A stretch of 36,136 bases of DNA from an uncultured Collinsella sp. (GTDB taxonomy: Bacteria; Actinomycetota; Coriobacteriia; Coriobacteriales; Coriobacteriaceae): contig CAAFQK010000096.1 in NCBI GenBank assembly GCA_900765115.1, positions 1 through 36,136 of the forward strand. The letters run 5' to 3'. The translations under genes and the position numbers were made by a program. Within the stretch, counting starts at the first letter, position 1. Every line of letters begins with the position of its first letter. Below, in pieces: positions 22,728 through 31,373 of this stretch. Under the pieces are notes generated by a model that was not told where the DNA came from, did no database searches, and saw only the letters and a list, made by a program, of their open reading frames with translations.

Positions 22728-22946
22728 ATGAAAAAGCAGTACAAGCTCGATGAGATCGACTGCGCCAACTGCGCGCGCGAGCTTCAGGAGGAGCTGGCCA
22801 AGCTCGAGGGCGTCAAGTCCGTGTCGGTCAACTTTATGACCCAGAAGCTGACGCTCGAGGCCGACGACGACGAGTTCGACGAGGTCCTGGACCGTGTCGT
22901 GGAGTTCACCGCCGACGCCGAGCCGGACTGCGAGATCATCCTCTAG
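22728..22946 (+). CDS. Small heavy-metal-associated (HMA) domain protein
   Basis: A 72-aa stand-alone HMA (ferredoxin-like beta-alpha-beta) domain. The metal site is DCANCARE with Cys12 and Cys15 (CxxC). LAKLEGVKSVSVNFMTQKL gives the helix and second strand, and the very acidic EADDDEFDE follows. The ATPase encoded next lacks any N-terminal HMA domain, so this protein probably acts as its detached metal-binding domain or chaperone. It lies between arsR and the ATPase gene. The ATG at 22728 follows AAAGGAACC. Confidence 0.92.
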   Translation: MKKQYKLDEIDCANCARELQEELAKLEGVKSVSVNFMTQKLTLEADDDEFDEVLDRVVEFTADAEPDCEIIL

Positions 22947-23001
22947 TCCACGCATGTGCCGACCTGCAAGGCCGCGCTTGCCGCGGCCTTTGCTCGCGAT
23001 G

Positions 23002-23024
23002 TTATATGAGCGAGTGTTCATACG
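23002..23024. promoter_or_regulatory. ArsR/SmtB operator, copy 3
   Basis: TTATATGAGCGAGTGTTCAT followed by ACG. It is the same 23-bp site as copy 2 with few changes, placed 21 bp before the ATPase start. It suggests separate or added control inside the operon. Confidence 0.7.
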
Positions 23025-23045
23025 TTCAAATGGGAGGTTTGAATC

Positions 23046-24998
23046 ATGGCAGCCGACGAACCCAAAAAGAAAAAGAAGAAGCGCAAGAAGAAAGAGTCCC
23101 TCGAGCATAAGCGCAATCGCATCCTGGTCGCGCTGGGCATCTTTGCCGTGGTATACGCTCTCGAGGAACTTGGCACTCTGACTGCAGCGTTCGGCGAGCC
23201 GGGCGACATCTACGCCAGCTTCGCGCTGTTCCTGGTGCCGTTCCTAATTGCCGGCTACGACGTACTCCAGAAGGCGTTCAGCAACATCCGCCGCGGCAAG
23301 GCGTTCGACGAGAGCTTCCTCATGGCCGTCGCGACCATCGGCGCGTTTGCCATGGTGCTCTTCCCCGACACCGACCCGCACATGGCCGAAGGTGCCGCCG
23401 TCATGCTGTTCTACCAGGTCGGCGAGCTGTTCCAAGCATACGCCGTGGGTAAGAGCCGCAAGTCGATCAGCGCCATGATGGACATCGCGCCCGACTACGC
23501 CAACGTCGAGCAAGCCGACGGCACGCTCGAGCAGGTCTTTCCCGATGACATCGCCGTCGGCACCGTGATCGTGGTCAAGCCCGGCGAGCGCGTGCCTATC
23601 GACGGCGTCATCGTCGAAGGCGAGACACAGCTCGATACCGCCGCGCTCACGGGCGAGTCAGTCCCACGCCCGGCCAAAACCGGAGACGATATCATCAGCG
23701 GCTGCATCAACATGACGGGTCTCATCCACGTGCGCACCACCAAGCCATTTGGCGAGTCCACCGTCGCGCGCGTCCTGGAGCTCGTAGAAAACGCCAGCGA
23801 AAAGAAGGCGCGCACCGAGAACTTCATCACGCGCTTCGCCCGCGTCTACACGCCCGCCGTCACCGGCGCTGCCGCGGTGCTCGCGCTTGGCGGCGGCTTG
23901 GTCACCGGCGCCTGGTCCGACTGGATCCTGCGCGGCCTGACCTTCCTGGTCGTCAGCTGCCCGTGCGCATTGGTGATCAGCGTGCCGCTCAGTTTCTTTG
24001 GCGGCATCGGCGGCGCCTCCAAGCTGGGCGTTCTCATCAAGGGTTCTAACTATCTCGAGACGCTCGCCAATGTGGACACCGTCGTCTTTGACAAGACAGG
24101 CACCCTCACCAACGGCACGTTCTCGGTGGTCGCGGTACACCCCGAGGCTGGCTACACCGAGCAGTCGTTGCTTGAAGTCGCAGCCCTTGCGGAGTCGTTC
24201 TCCGATCACCCCATCGCGCAGTCCGTGCGTGTCGCCTACCAGAGCGAGGTCGACCCCAAGCGCGTTAGCAACTCCACCAACGACGCGGGCCACGGCGTGA
24301 CGGCAACCATCGACGGCAAGCACGTCGTCGTTGGCAATGCCAAGATGCTTGCTGCGGCCGGTATCGACGCTCCCAATTGCGAGGTTGTCGGCACGATCCT
24401 CCATGTGCTCGTTGACGGCGTTTACGCCGGCCACATCGTGATTGCAGACACCGTTAAGGCCGACGCCGAGCAGACGATCCGCGACCTGCACGCCGCCGGC
24501 GTCAAGCGCACCGTCATGCTCACGGGCGACCGCGAGGAGGTTGCGGCGTCTGCGGCTAAGCAGCTGGGGCTCGACGAGTTCCACGCGCAGCTGCTGCCGG
24601 GCGACAAGGTCGAGCGCGTCGAGGCATTGCTCGCGGGCGAAAGCGGCAAGGGCAAGCTCGCTTTTGTCGGCGACGGTATCAACGACGCACCCGTGCTTAC
24701 CCGCGCAGACGTTGGCATCGCCATGGGCGCTATGGGCTCGGACGCCGCAATTGAGGCGGCGGACGTCGTGCTCATGGATGACAAGCCGTCCAACATCTCC
24801 CCCGCGATCCGCGTGGCGCGCAAGACCATGTCGATTGTTTGGCAGAACATCATCTTTGCGCTGGGCATTAAGTTGCTGATTCTGGTGCTTGCGGCACTGG
24901 GCATCGCCAACATGTGGCTTGCCGTGTTCGGCGACGTAGGCGTGGCGATTATCGCCATCCTGAATGCCATGCGCGCGATGGGTGTCAAGAACCTGTAG
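23046..24998 (+). CDS. zntA: Zn/Cd/Pb-exporting P1B-type ATPase
   Basis: A 650-aa heavy-metal-transporting P-type ATPase. In order: a Lys-rich N-terminus (7-17) in place of an HMA domain, the actuator motif TGES (202-205), the transport-site CPC (305-307), the phosphorylation motif DKTGT with Asp349, the HP locus His388, a GDGINDAP hinge (about 544-551), and in the last membrane pair Lys609 and Asp630 (GIKLLI ... FGDVG). CPC plus that Lys/Asp pair is the PIB-2 signature for Zn2+, Cd2+ and Pb2+. It pumps metal out of the cytosol. GGGAGG precedes the ATG. The missing HMA domain is encoded by the preceding small gene. Confidence 0.95.
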   Translation: MAADEPKKKKKKRKKKESLEHKRNRILVALGIFAVVYALEELGTLTAAFGEPGDIYASFALFLVPFLIAGYDVLQKAFSNIRRGKAFDESFLMAVATIGAFAMVLFPDTDPHMAEGAAVMLFYQVGELFQAYAVGKSRKSISAMMDIAPDYANVEQADGTLEQVFPDDIAVGTVIVVKPGERVPIDGVIVEGETQLDTAALTGESVPRPAKTGDDIISGCINMTGLIHVRTTKPFGESTVARVLELVENASEKKARTENFITRFARVYTPAVTGAAAVLALGGGLVTGAWSDWILRGLTFLVVSCPCALVISVPLSFFGGIGGASKLGVLIKGSNYLETLANVDTVVFDKTGTLTNGTFSVVAVHPEAGYTEQSLLEVAALAESFSDHPIAQSVRVAYQSEVDPKRVSNSTNDAGHGVTATIDGKHVVVGNAKMLAAAGIDAPNCEVVGTILHVLVDGVYAGHIVIADTVKADAEQTIRDLHAAGVKRTVMLTGDREEVAASAAKQLGLDEFHAQLLPGDKVERVEALLAGESGKGKLAFVGDGINDAPVLTRADVGIAMGAMGSDAAIEAADVVLMDDKPSNISPAIRVARKTMSIVWQNIIFALGIKLLILVLAALGIANMWLAVFGDVGVAIIAILNAMRAMGVKNL

Positions 24999-25014
24999 CG
25001 TTCGTGGGCTGTCC

Positions 25015-25143
25015 GGCCGGGACCGGGCTTGGTTTTGAAAACGTCCTCGACCAATGAAGCGCCCCCGTTCTGCTCCTTCGGAGCTACGAACGGGGGCGCT
25101 TCTGTTCTGCGGAATGTTTTCAAAACCAAGCCCGGCCCCGGCC
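25015..25143. repeat. 129-bp nested palindrome between convergent genes
   Basis: Three nested inverted pairs share one centre. The outer arms (25015-25042 and 25116-25143) are 28 bp with one mismatch and include GGGCTTGGTTTTGAAAAC. The middle arms are GAAGCGCCCCCGTTC (25056-25070) and GAACGGGGGCGCTTC (25088-25102), perfect. The inner arms are GCTCC/GGAGC around TTC. The unpaired side loops are both 13 nt. It lies between the ATPase (+) and dtxR (-) stop codons and could be a bidirectional terminator or a palindromic mobile element. Confidence 0.85.
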
Positions 25144-25221
25144 TGCGGCGACACAGCTGGCGGTTCTTGGGCATCACTTGCTGGCAGGGTTCCTTGTCTG
25201 AGTTGGACTTAGTTGGCGGGT

Positions 25222-25599
25222 CTACTGGTCCCGGTCGCTGTCCCGTCTCAGCATCGATCTCAGCTTCTCGAAGCTCTCCTCGCTCAGGCAATGCTCCATG
25301 TGACAGCCCTCTTGCGAGGCAACCTCGGGCGTTACGCCTGCGTCCTCTAGCAGCCCCACGAAAAAGCAGTGACGCTCCCACATTTGGCGAGCGACCTCCA
25401 GACCACGCTCCGTCAGATGAACGTCGCGCTTGCCCATTTCGACATAGCCGCTGTTCTCCAGCGTCGCCATGGCTTTAGAGACGCTCGCCTTGGTCACGCC
25501 CAGGTATTCGGCAACGTCGATCGAGCGCACGATGCCCTGACGTTCCGATAGGACGTAGATCGATTCGAGATAGTCTTCTCCGGATTCACGTAGGGCCAT
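25222..25599 (-). CDS. Short DtxR/MntR-family metal-dependent regulator
   Basis: A 125-aa regulator with an N-terminal winged helix (SIDVAEYLGVTKASVSKAMATL, about 26-47) and the dimerisation/metal domain, without the SH3-like third domain. Candidate ligands by alignment from memory are Asp9 and Glu12 (as MntR Asp8/Glu11), His77, and the EGCHMEHCLS block (97-106). In that block Cys99 lines up with DtxR Cys102, and Glu102/His103 with MntR Glu102/His103, so it mixes manganese- and iron-type features. The iron box at 16719 and the exporter promoter at 19243 are possible targets. The ATG at 25599 follows GAAAGGCGG. GGCTAACT in its own upstream region resembles half an iron box. Confidence 0.9.
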   Translation of the reverse strand: MALRESGEDYLESIYVLSERQGIVRSIDVAEYLGVTKASVSKAMATLENSGYVEMGKRDVHLTERGLEVARQMWERHCFFVGLLEDAGVTPEVASQEGCHMEHCLSEESFEKLRSMLRRDSDRDQ

Positions 25600-25738
25600 G
25601 GGCCGCCTTTCGCGATGGCTTCTAGTTAGCCTTTGGATACTTTTACTTGATTTACTTTACCGCAAAAGTTGCCCATGTCTTACTACGTTGTTTAAAAAGT
25701 TAACCGTGTTTCACAAAACGCACGGGACGAAAACGAAA

Positions 25739-25802
25739 CGGGGACACGCCCCGCAAGGAGTGTCCCCAACTGCCGGCAGAAAAGGAACGTCCCCAGATGC
25801 CG
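25739..25802. repeat. GGGGAC palindrome (family B), copy 2
   Basis: GGGGACACGCC followed by GGAGTGTCCCC, then TGCCGGCA and AAGGAACGTCCCC. This is the same string of modules as in 5114-5216. It lies downstream of the Cof-type phosphatase stop (25812) and upstream of dtxR. Confidence 0.7.
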
Positions 25803-25811
25803 AATCCGCAG

Positions 25812-26582
25812 CTATAGCAGGCCAAAGTGCTTGGCGGCGTTGTAGATGCCGTCGTCGTCTACGGCGGTCGTTACGTAGGTCGCTGCGGCCTTCACGGTAT
25901 CCTGCGCGTTGCCCATGGCCACGCTCGTGCCCACGGCCGAGAACATCGACAGGTCGTTCTCGCCGTCGCCAAAAGCGATCGCCTCGCTCGCGTCGATATC
26001 CAGCCGCTCCAGCGTCGCCGCGACACCCAGGTCCTTGCCGCCGTTAGCGGGAATAATATCGCAGAACAGGTCACACCAGCGCGTGGTGAGCGAATGCGAC
26101 ACCGCATCGGTCACGATATGCTCGTCGGCCGGGTCCACAAAGGCGCAAAACTGGTAGACCGGCGCGTCAAAGGCGTGCTCAAACGGCTCCTCGTGGTAGA
26201 CGATTCCCGCGTTGCTGCCAGCCGTCACCACGCGCTCGGACAGGCGGTTCACAAACGAGTTCTCGCCCTGCATGCACAGCGAATCGTAGCGCCCCTGCGC
26301 CACCTGGTCCACGATCACCGCAACGTCGTCCGGATCGATCGGGCAGCTGCGGTAAACCCCCTCGGCATCAAAGCAGTGCTGGCCCGAAAGCGTAATGTAC
26401 GCATCCCAACCCAAATCGAACAGCCAATCCGGCATCTGGTAGGTCGGGCGACCCGTGGCGATCACGCACGCAATCCCATGCTCATGAAAGCTGTCGAGCA
26501 CCTGCTGCGCCGACGCCGGAATCTGGTGGGTCTTAAAGCTCAGCAGCGTGCCGTCGATATCGATAAACGCGGCCTTGATCAT
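25812..26582 (-). CDS. Cof-type HAD-IIB phosphatase
   Basis: A 256-aa haloacid dehalogenase-superfamily hydrolase of the Cof/YidA group. Motif I is DIDGTLLSF with nucleophile Asp8 and Asp10, motif II is the Thr in VIATGRPTYQ (about 40-49), and motif IV is FGDGENDLSMF (about 211-221). The IIB cap lies at about 80-180. Such enzymes dephosphorylate sugar phosphates, pyridoxal phosphate or flavin precursors; the substrate is unresolved. It starts only 6 bp after the ABC-F stop, with its ribosome site over that stop codon, so both genes are co-translated from one mRNA. Confidence 0.92.
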   Translation of the reverse strand: MIKAAFIDIDGTLLSFKTHQIPASAQQVLDSFHEHGIACVIATGRPTYQMPDWLFDLGWDAYITLSGQHCFDAEGVYRSCPIDPDDVAVIVDQVAQGRYDSLCMQGENSFVNRLSERVVTAGSNAGIVYHEEPFEHAFDAPVYQFCAFVDPADEHIVTDAVSHSLTTRWCDLFCDIIPANGGKDLGVAATLERLDIDASEAIAFGDGENDLSMFSAVGTSVAMGNAQDTVKAAATYVTTAVDDDGIYNAAKHFGLL

Positions 26583-26588
26583 CCTCGC

Positions 26589-28448
26589 CTACTCCTCGCC
26601 CTCGAGCTTCTCGCTCGCCTCGAGCCACGCCATCTCCAGCTCGTCCATGGCGGCGTGGGCCTCGTCGATCTTTGCCTGCTGCTCGCCGAGCGCCGTGTAG
26701 TTGGTGGGATCGACCTGGGCCATGGCGGCCTCGGCCTCCTCCACGCGAGCGCGCTGCGTTTCCATCTTGCGCTCGAGCGAGCTCACCTCGCGGCGGAGCT
26801 TCTGGCGCTCAGCGTTGGACAGGCCATTGGGCTGACCGCTCGCCTTGGGCTTATCGGCCGCAGCTGCCGCGGCACCGGTGTCGAACGTACCGGTCTTGGC
26901 GCTCGGTGCGCCCACGGGCTCGCCCTCGGCGGTAGCGTTGCACAGGCGCAGGTACTGGTCCACGCCGCCGGGCATATGCGTCAGGTGGCCGTCAAGCAGC
27001 GCCCACTGCTGGTCGGTCACGCGCTCCATCAAGAAGCGGTCGTGCGTCACCAGAATCAACGTGCCGGGCCAGCCGTCGAGCAGGTCCTCGACAATCGCGA
27101 GCATGTCGGTATCCAGGTCGTTGCCAGGCTCGTCCAGGATGAGCACGTTGGGCTCGTCCAGAATCGTCAGCAACAGCGACAGGCGACGGCGCTGGCCGCC
27201 CGAAAGATCGCCGATGCGACTCCAGAGCTGCTGTGTCGTAAAGCCCAGGCGCTCGCAAAGTTTCTCGGGCGAAGTCTCCTTGCCGTCGATGACGTAGCAC
27301 TTCTTATAGTTGCCGAGCACCTCGCGGATCGTGTCACCCATGTAGGGCTCGAGTTCCTCGAGCTGCTGCGACAGAACGCCAAAGCGCACCGTCTGGCCAA
27401 TCTTCACACGGCCGCGCGTGGGCTCAATCTTGCCCTGGATCACGTCGAGCAAGGTCGACTTGCCGGCGCCGTTCTCGCCCAAAAGACCATAGCGGTCGCC
27501 CGCGCCGATGAGCCAGGTCACATCGGTGAGCACCTGCTTGGGCGCACCATCGGTATCCGCATAGCCGGCATCCACGTCGATGACATCGATGACCTGCTTG
27601 CCTAGGCGGCTCACGGCAAGGCGCTTGAGCTCCAGCTCGTCACGCACGGGCGGTACGTCGGCGATCAGCTCGCGAGCAGCCTCAACGCGAAACTTGGGCT
27701 TGGTGGAACGCGCCTGGGCGCCGCGGCTTAGCCATGCGAGCTCCTTGCGCGCCATGTTGCGACGGCGCTCCTCGGTAACGGCGGCCATGCGGTCGCGCTC
27801 CACGCGCTGCAGGATATATGCCGAGTAGCCGCCCTCGAAGGGATCTACCTGGCCGTCGTGGACCTCCCACATGCTGGTGCAGACCTCGTCCAAGAACCAG
27901 CGGTCGTGCGTGACCACGAGCATGGCGCCCTGGCCGCGCTGCCAGCGGGCCTTTAAGTGACGCGCAAGCCAGTTGATGGTGCGCATGTCCAGGTGGTTGG
28001 TGGGCTCGTCGAGCATGAGCACATCGTAGTCGCCAATCAGCAGGCGCGCGAGGTCCACGCGACGGCGCTGACCGCCCGAGAGCTCGCCCACCATGCCCTC
28101 CCAGGGCACATCGCTAATAAGACCGGCCAGAATCTGGCGCGTACGCGGACTCGACGCCCACTCATACTCGGGCGTGTCGCCCACAACGGCATGATGCACG
28201 GTATCGGTGTCGACAAGCTGGTCCTTTTGGCCGAGCAGGCCGATCGTGGTGCCGCGGCGGTGCGTCACGCGTCCGTCATCGGGCTCCAGCGTGCCGGCGA
28301 GTACACTCAGCAGCGTCGACTTGCCGTCGCCGTTTTTACCGACGATACCAATGCGGTCGCCCTCGCCCACGCCGAGCGTCACGCTATCGAAAATATGCTT
28401 GGTGGGAAACTCTAGGCTGACGGAATCGCATCCCAAAAGAATCGCCAT
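26589..28448 (-). CDS. ABC-F family ATPase (Uup/EttA-like)
   Basis: A 619-aa protein with two ABC ATPase domains and no membrane segments, hence a ribosome-associated ABC-F protein and not a transporter. Domain 1 has GKNGDGKST (37-45), LSGGQRRRVDLAR and DEPTNHLD; domain 2 has GENGAGKST, LSGGQRRRLSLLL and DEPGNDLD. The linker between them is Arg/Lys-rich. A C-terminal coiled coil of about 75 residues (ERKMETQRARVEEAEAAMAQ and on) resembles Uup. Relatives act in translation factor functions or antibiotic protection; the role here is unknown. The ATG at 28448 has GAAGGAGC upstream; a start 65 codons earlier would translate a hairpin repeat. Confidence 0.93.
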   Translation of the reverse strand: MAILLGCDSVSLEFPTKHIFDSVTLGVGEGDRIGIVGKNGDGKSTLLSVLAGTLEPDDGRVTHRRGTTIGLLGQKDQLVDTDTVHHAVVGDTPEYEWASSPRTRQILAGLISDVPWEGMVGELSGGQRRRVDLARLLIGDYDVLMLDEPTNHLDMRTINWLARHLKARWQRGQGAMLVVTHDRWFLDEVCTSMWEVHDGQVDPFEGGYSAYILQRVERDRMAAVTEERRRNMARKELAWLSRGAQARSTKPKFRVEAARELIADVPPVRDELELKRLAVSRLGKQVIDVIDVDAGYADTDGAPKQVLTDVTWLIGAGDRYGLLGENGAGKSTLLDVIQGKIEPTRGRVKIGQTVRFGVLSQQLEELEPYMGDTIREVLGNYKKCYVIDGKETSPEKLCERLGFTTQQLWSRIGDLSGGQRRRLSLLLTILDEPNVLILDEPGNDLDTDMLAIVEDLLDGWPGTLILVTHDRFLMERVTDQQWALLDGHLTHMPGGVDQYLRLCNATAEGEPVGAPSAKTGTFDTGAAAAAADKPKASGQPNGLSNAERQKLRREVSSLERKMETQRARVEEAEAAMAQVDPTNYTALGEQQAKIDEAHAAMDELEMAWLEASEKLEGEE

Positions 28449-28492
28449 ATGCCCTGCTCCTTCGTAGAGATTCAACGTTGTCCATGATAGCG

Positions 28493-28534
28493 AAAACCAC
28501 CACAAAGGGGACAGGCACCTTTGTGGTGGTTTTG
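28493..28534. repeat. Hairpin repeat family A, copy 6
   Basis: AAAACCACCACAAAGG, loop, CCTTTGTGGTGGTTTT, a perfect 16-bp stem. It lies 45 bp upstream of the ABC-F start and 25 bp downstream of the pst operon terminator on the minus strand. Confidence 0.85.
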
Positions 28535-28558
28535 GGCAAGCGCACCAGCACGCGACGC

Positions 28559-28595
28559 AAAAAGGCGGGCCATCTCGCAAAAGAGATGACCCGCC
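28559..28595 (-). terminator. Rho-independent terminator of the pst operon
   Basis: On the minus strand GGCGGGTCATCTC and GAGATGGCCCGCC form a 13-bp stem (one G-U pair) with loop TTTTGC, followed by TTTTTGC. It lies downstream of pstB. Confidence 0.9.
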
Positions 28596-28651
28596 TCTCC
28601 AATCAGTCCCGCGGCAACCGTGGCCGCCGCGGGCCTCAAGCATGTCCCGGA

Positions 28652-28688
28652 CTAGGAGAACATGCCGGTGAGGTAATCATTCAGCCGC

Positions 28689-28696
<8 letters not shown>
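28652..28696 (-). pseudogene. pstB: Out-of-frame C-terminal tail of PstB
   Basis: Directly after the present pstB stop region, the other frame reads KDKRLNDYLTGMFS and then TAG. This is the conserved end of PstB proteins (PKDKRTEDYITGRFG in many). One base too many in the GGGCC run at 28697-28702 (plus-strand view) separates it from the main frame. Confidence 0.85.
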
Positions 28697-29521
<825 letters not shown>

Positions 29522-29525
<4 letters not shown>

Positions 29526-30448
29526 TCGGCCGTCATCCTCCTTGCCAGTTGCTTGCCCACGATACGGGCGACTACGTTAAACAGCAGCACGCAAATCATC
29601 AGCAGCGCCGCGGTGCCCCAAACGATCTGCTGGGCCTCGGGGCTGCCCTCACCGTAAATCTTGTAGATGTGCACGGCGAGCGACTCACCGGGGCGGAACA
29701 CGTTCCAGGCGCAGGTGGGGCTCGACAGGTTAAAGCTCAAGAAGTTCAGACGCACCGGCGAGCTCATGCCCGAGGTAAAGAGCAGCGCCGCGGCCTCGCC
29801 AAAGACGCGGCCGGCCGAAAGCACGATGCCGGTCACGATGGCGGGCATGGCCTCGGGAATCAGGATGTGCAGCGTGGCCTCCCAGCGGGTAAGGCCCATG
29901 GCCAGGCATGCATCGCGCTGGGCCTGTGGCACGTCCTCGAGCGCCTGCTGAATCACGCGCACCAGAATGGGGATATTGAACATGGTGAGCGCGACGGCGC
30001 CGGAGATGATGGAGTACTTCCAGCCCAGCTGCACCGAGAACACCAGGAAGCCAAACATGCCGACGACGATGGAAGGCAGCGAGGACAGCGTCTCGATGGC
30101 GGTAGAGGCGATGTCGCGGATAGGGCCGTTCGGCGCGTACTCAACCAGGAAGACCGCTCCGCCTAGGCTGATGGGCACCGAGATGATCAGAGTGATCAGC
30201 AGCAGGTAGAACGAGTCGAACAGCTGGTAGAGCACGCCGCCCTGCGTTCCGTTGGCGCGCGACGGCTCTGTGAGAAAGCCCGGCTGGAACAGCGTCGAGA
30301 TGCCCTCGAACAGGATATAGGCCACCATGGAGATGACGATGAGCATGACGATGGCGACGATCGCCGTCAGCACGCCCGTGGCGATGCGATCCTGCTTTTG
30401 GACACGCCCGAGCCTCGCCTCGTCGATGTGGATGCGCGTGCTAGCCAC
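29522..30448 (-). CDS. pstA: Phosphate ABC transporter permease
   Basis: One of the two channel subunits of the high-affinity phosphate importer. About 308 aa with six membrane helices, the first at about 21-45. The permease loop with the EAA-like sequence lies near ALGLTRWEATLHILIPEAMP (MGLTRWEATLHILIPEAMP here), where PstB docks. The GTG at 30448 is favoured: it overlaps the pstC stop by 8 bp (GTGGCTAG) with GAAGG upstream. A TTG eight codons earlier is less likely. Overlaps on both sides show tight translational coupling within pstSCAB. Confidence 0.93.
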
Positions 30449-31349
30449 GAGCCTTCGCCCCCTTGCGGCCAATGAGATGGATGATCAGGATGAAGATGAG
30501 GCTCATGCCCATCAGCAGCAGACCGAGTGCCCACAGGACGTCGTCCTGGGCCGAGCCCTCGGCGTAGACCGCCATGGACGTGGTGAGCGTGGTGGTGATG
30601 GTCGAAGCCGGCGACAGCAGCGACGTCGGCATGGCCTCGATGCCGCCGATGACCATGCGCACGGCGAGCGTCTCGCCAAAGGCGCGGGTCATGCCCAAGA
30701 TAACCGCGGTCATGAGCGACGGCATGGCGGACTTGAGCACCACGTGCCAGATGGTCTGCCAGCGGGTGTAGCCCAGCGCGAGCGAGCCCTGTCGGTAGCC
30801 GTCGGGCACGGCGCGCAGGCCATCGACCGAAAGCGTGGTCATCGTCGGCAGAATCATGACCGCCAGCACGATGGCGCCGGGCAAGATGCCCAGGCCCGTG
30901 CTCACGTGGAAAACGCTCTTCATAAGACCGACGACCACGTGAAAACCGATCAGGCCAAAGACGACCGAGGGGATGCCGGTCAAAAGCTCAATGAGCGGCT
31001 GAAAGATCTTAGAGCCAAACTTAGGGCTAATCTCGACCGCAAAGATGGCAGAGCCGATGGCGATGGGCAGCGCGATAAGCGTGGAGAGTACCATGACCGC
31101 AAACGAGGTGACGATCAGGGGCAGGGCGCCGGTATAGGGCAGGCCGTTTTCGGCTGTGTTGGCCAGGTCCCACTTGGTGCCGGTGAAAAACTCGACGACC
31201 GAGACGCCGTCCTTGACAAAAGCCGAGAGGCCCTTTTGGGCGACCATAAAGATGAGCGCGGCAACGACAAGCGTCACGAGCGCTACGCACGCGCCCGTGA
31301 CGCCCAGGCCCACGTTCTCAAGGTCGCGCTTTGGCAGCTGTTTTGCCAT
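30441..31349 (-). CDS. pstC: Phosphate ABC transporter permease
   Basis: The second channel subunit, 302 aa, with six helices starting at about 14-35. The inter-subunit loop LALGYTRWQTIWHVVLKSAM (about 191-210) is the PstB-docking site, paralogous to that of PstA. GLIGFHVVVGLMKS and FVKDGVSVVEFFTGTKWD are typical PstC segments. Start ATG follows GGAAAGG, 24 bp after the pstS stop. The order pstS-pstC-pstA-pstB is standard. No phoU, phoR or phoP is present in the window, although phoU often follows pstB. Confidence 0.94.
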   Translation of the reverse strand: MAKQLPKRDLENVGLGVTGACVALVTLVVAALIFMVAQKGLSAFVKDGVSVVEFFTGTKWDLANTAENGLPYTGALPLIVTSFAVMVLSTLIALPIAIGSAIFAVEISPKFGSKIFQPLIELLTGIPSVVFGLIGFHVVVGLMKSVFHVSTGLGILPGAIVLAVMILPTMTTLSVDGLRAVPDGYRQGSLALGYTRWQTIWHVVLKSAMPSLMTAVILGMTRAFGETLAVRMVIGGIEAMPTSLLSPASTITTTLTTSMAVYAEGSAQDDVLWALGLLLMGMSLIFILIIHLIGRKGAKARG

Positions 31350-31373
31350 TGCAAACCTTTCCGGGGCGATTAC

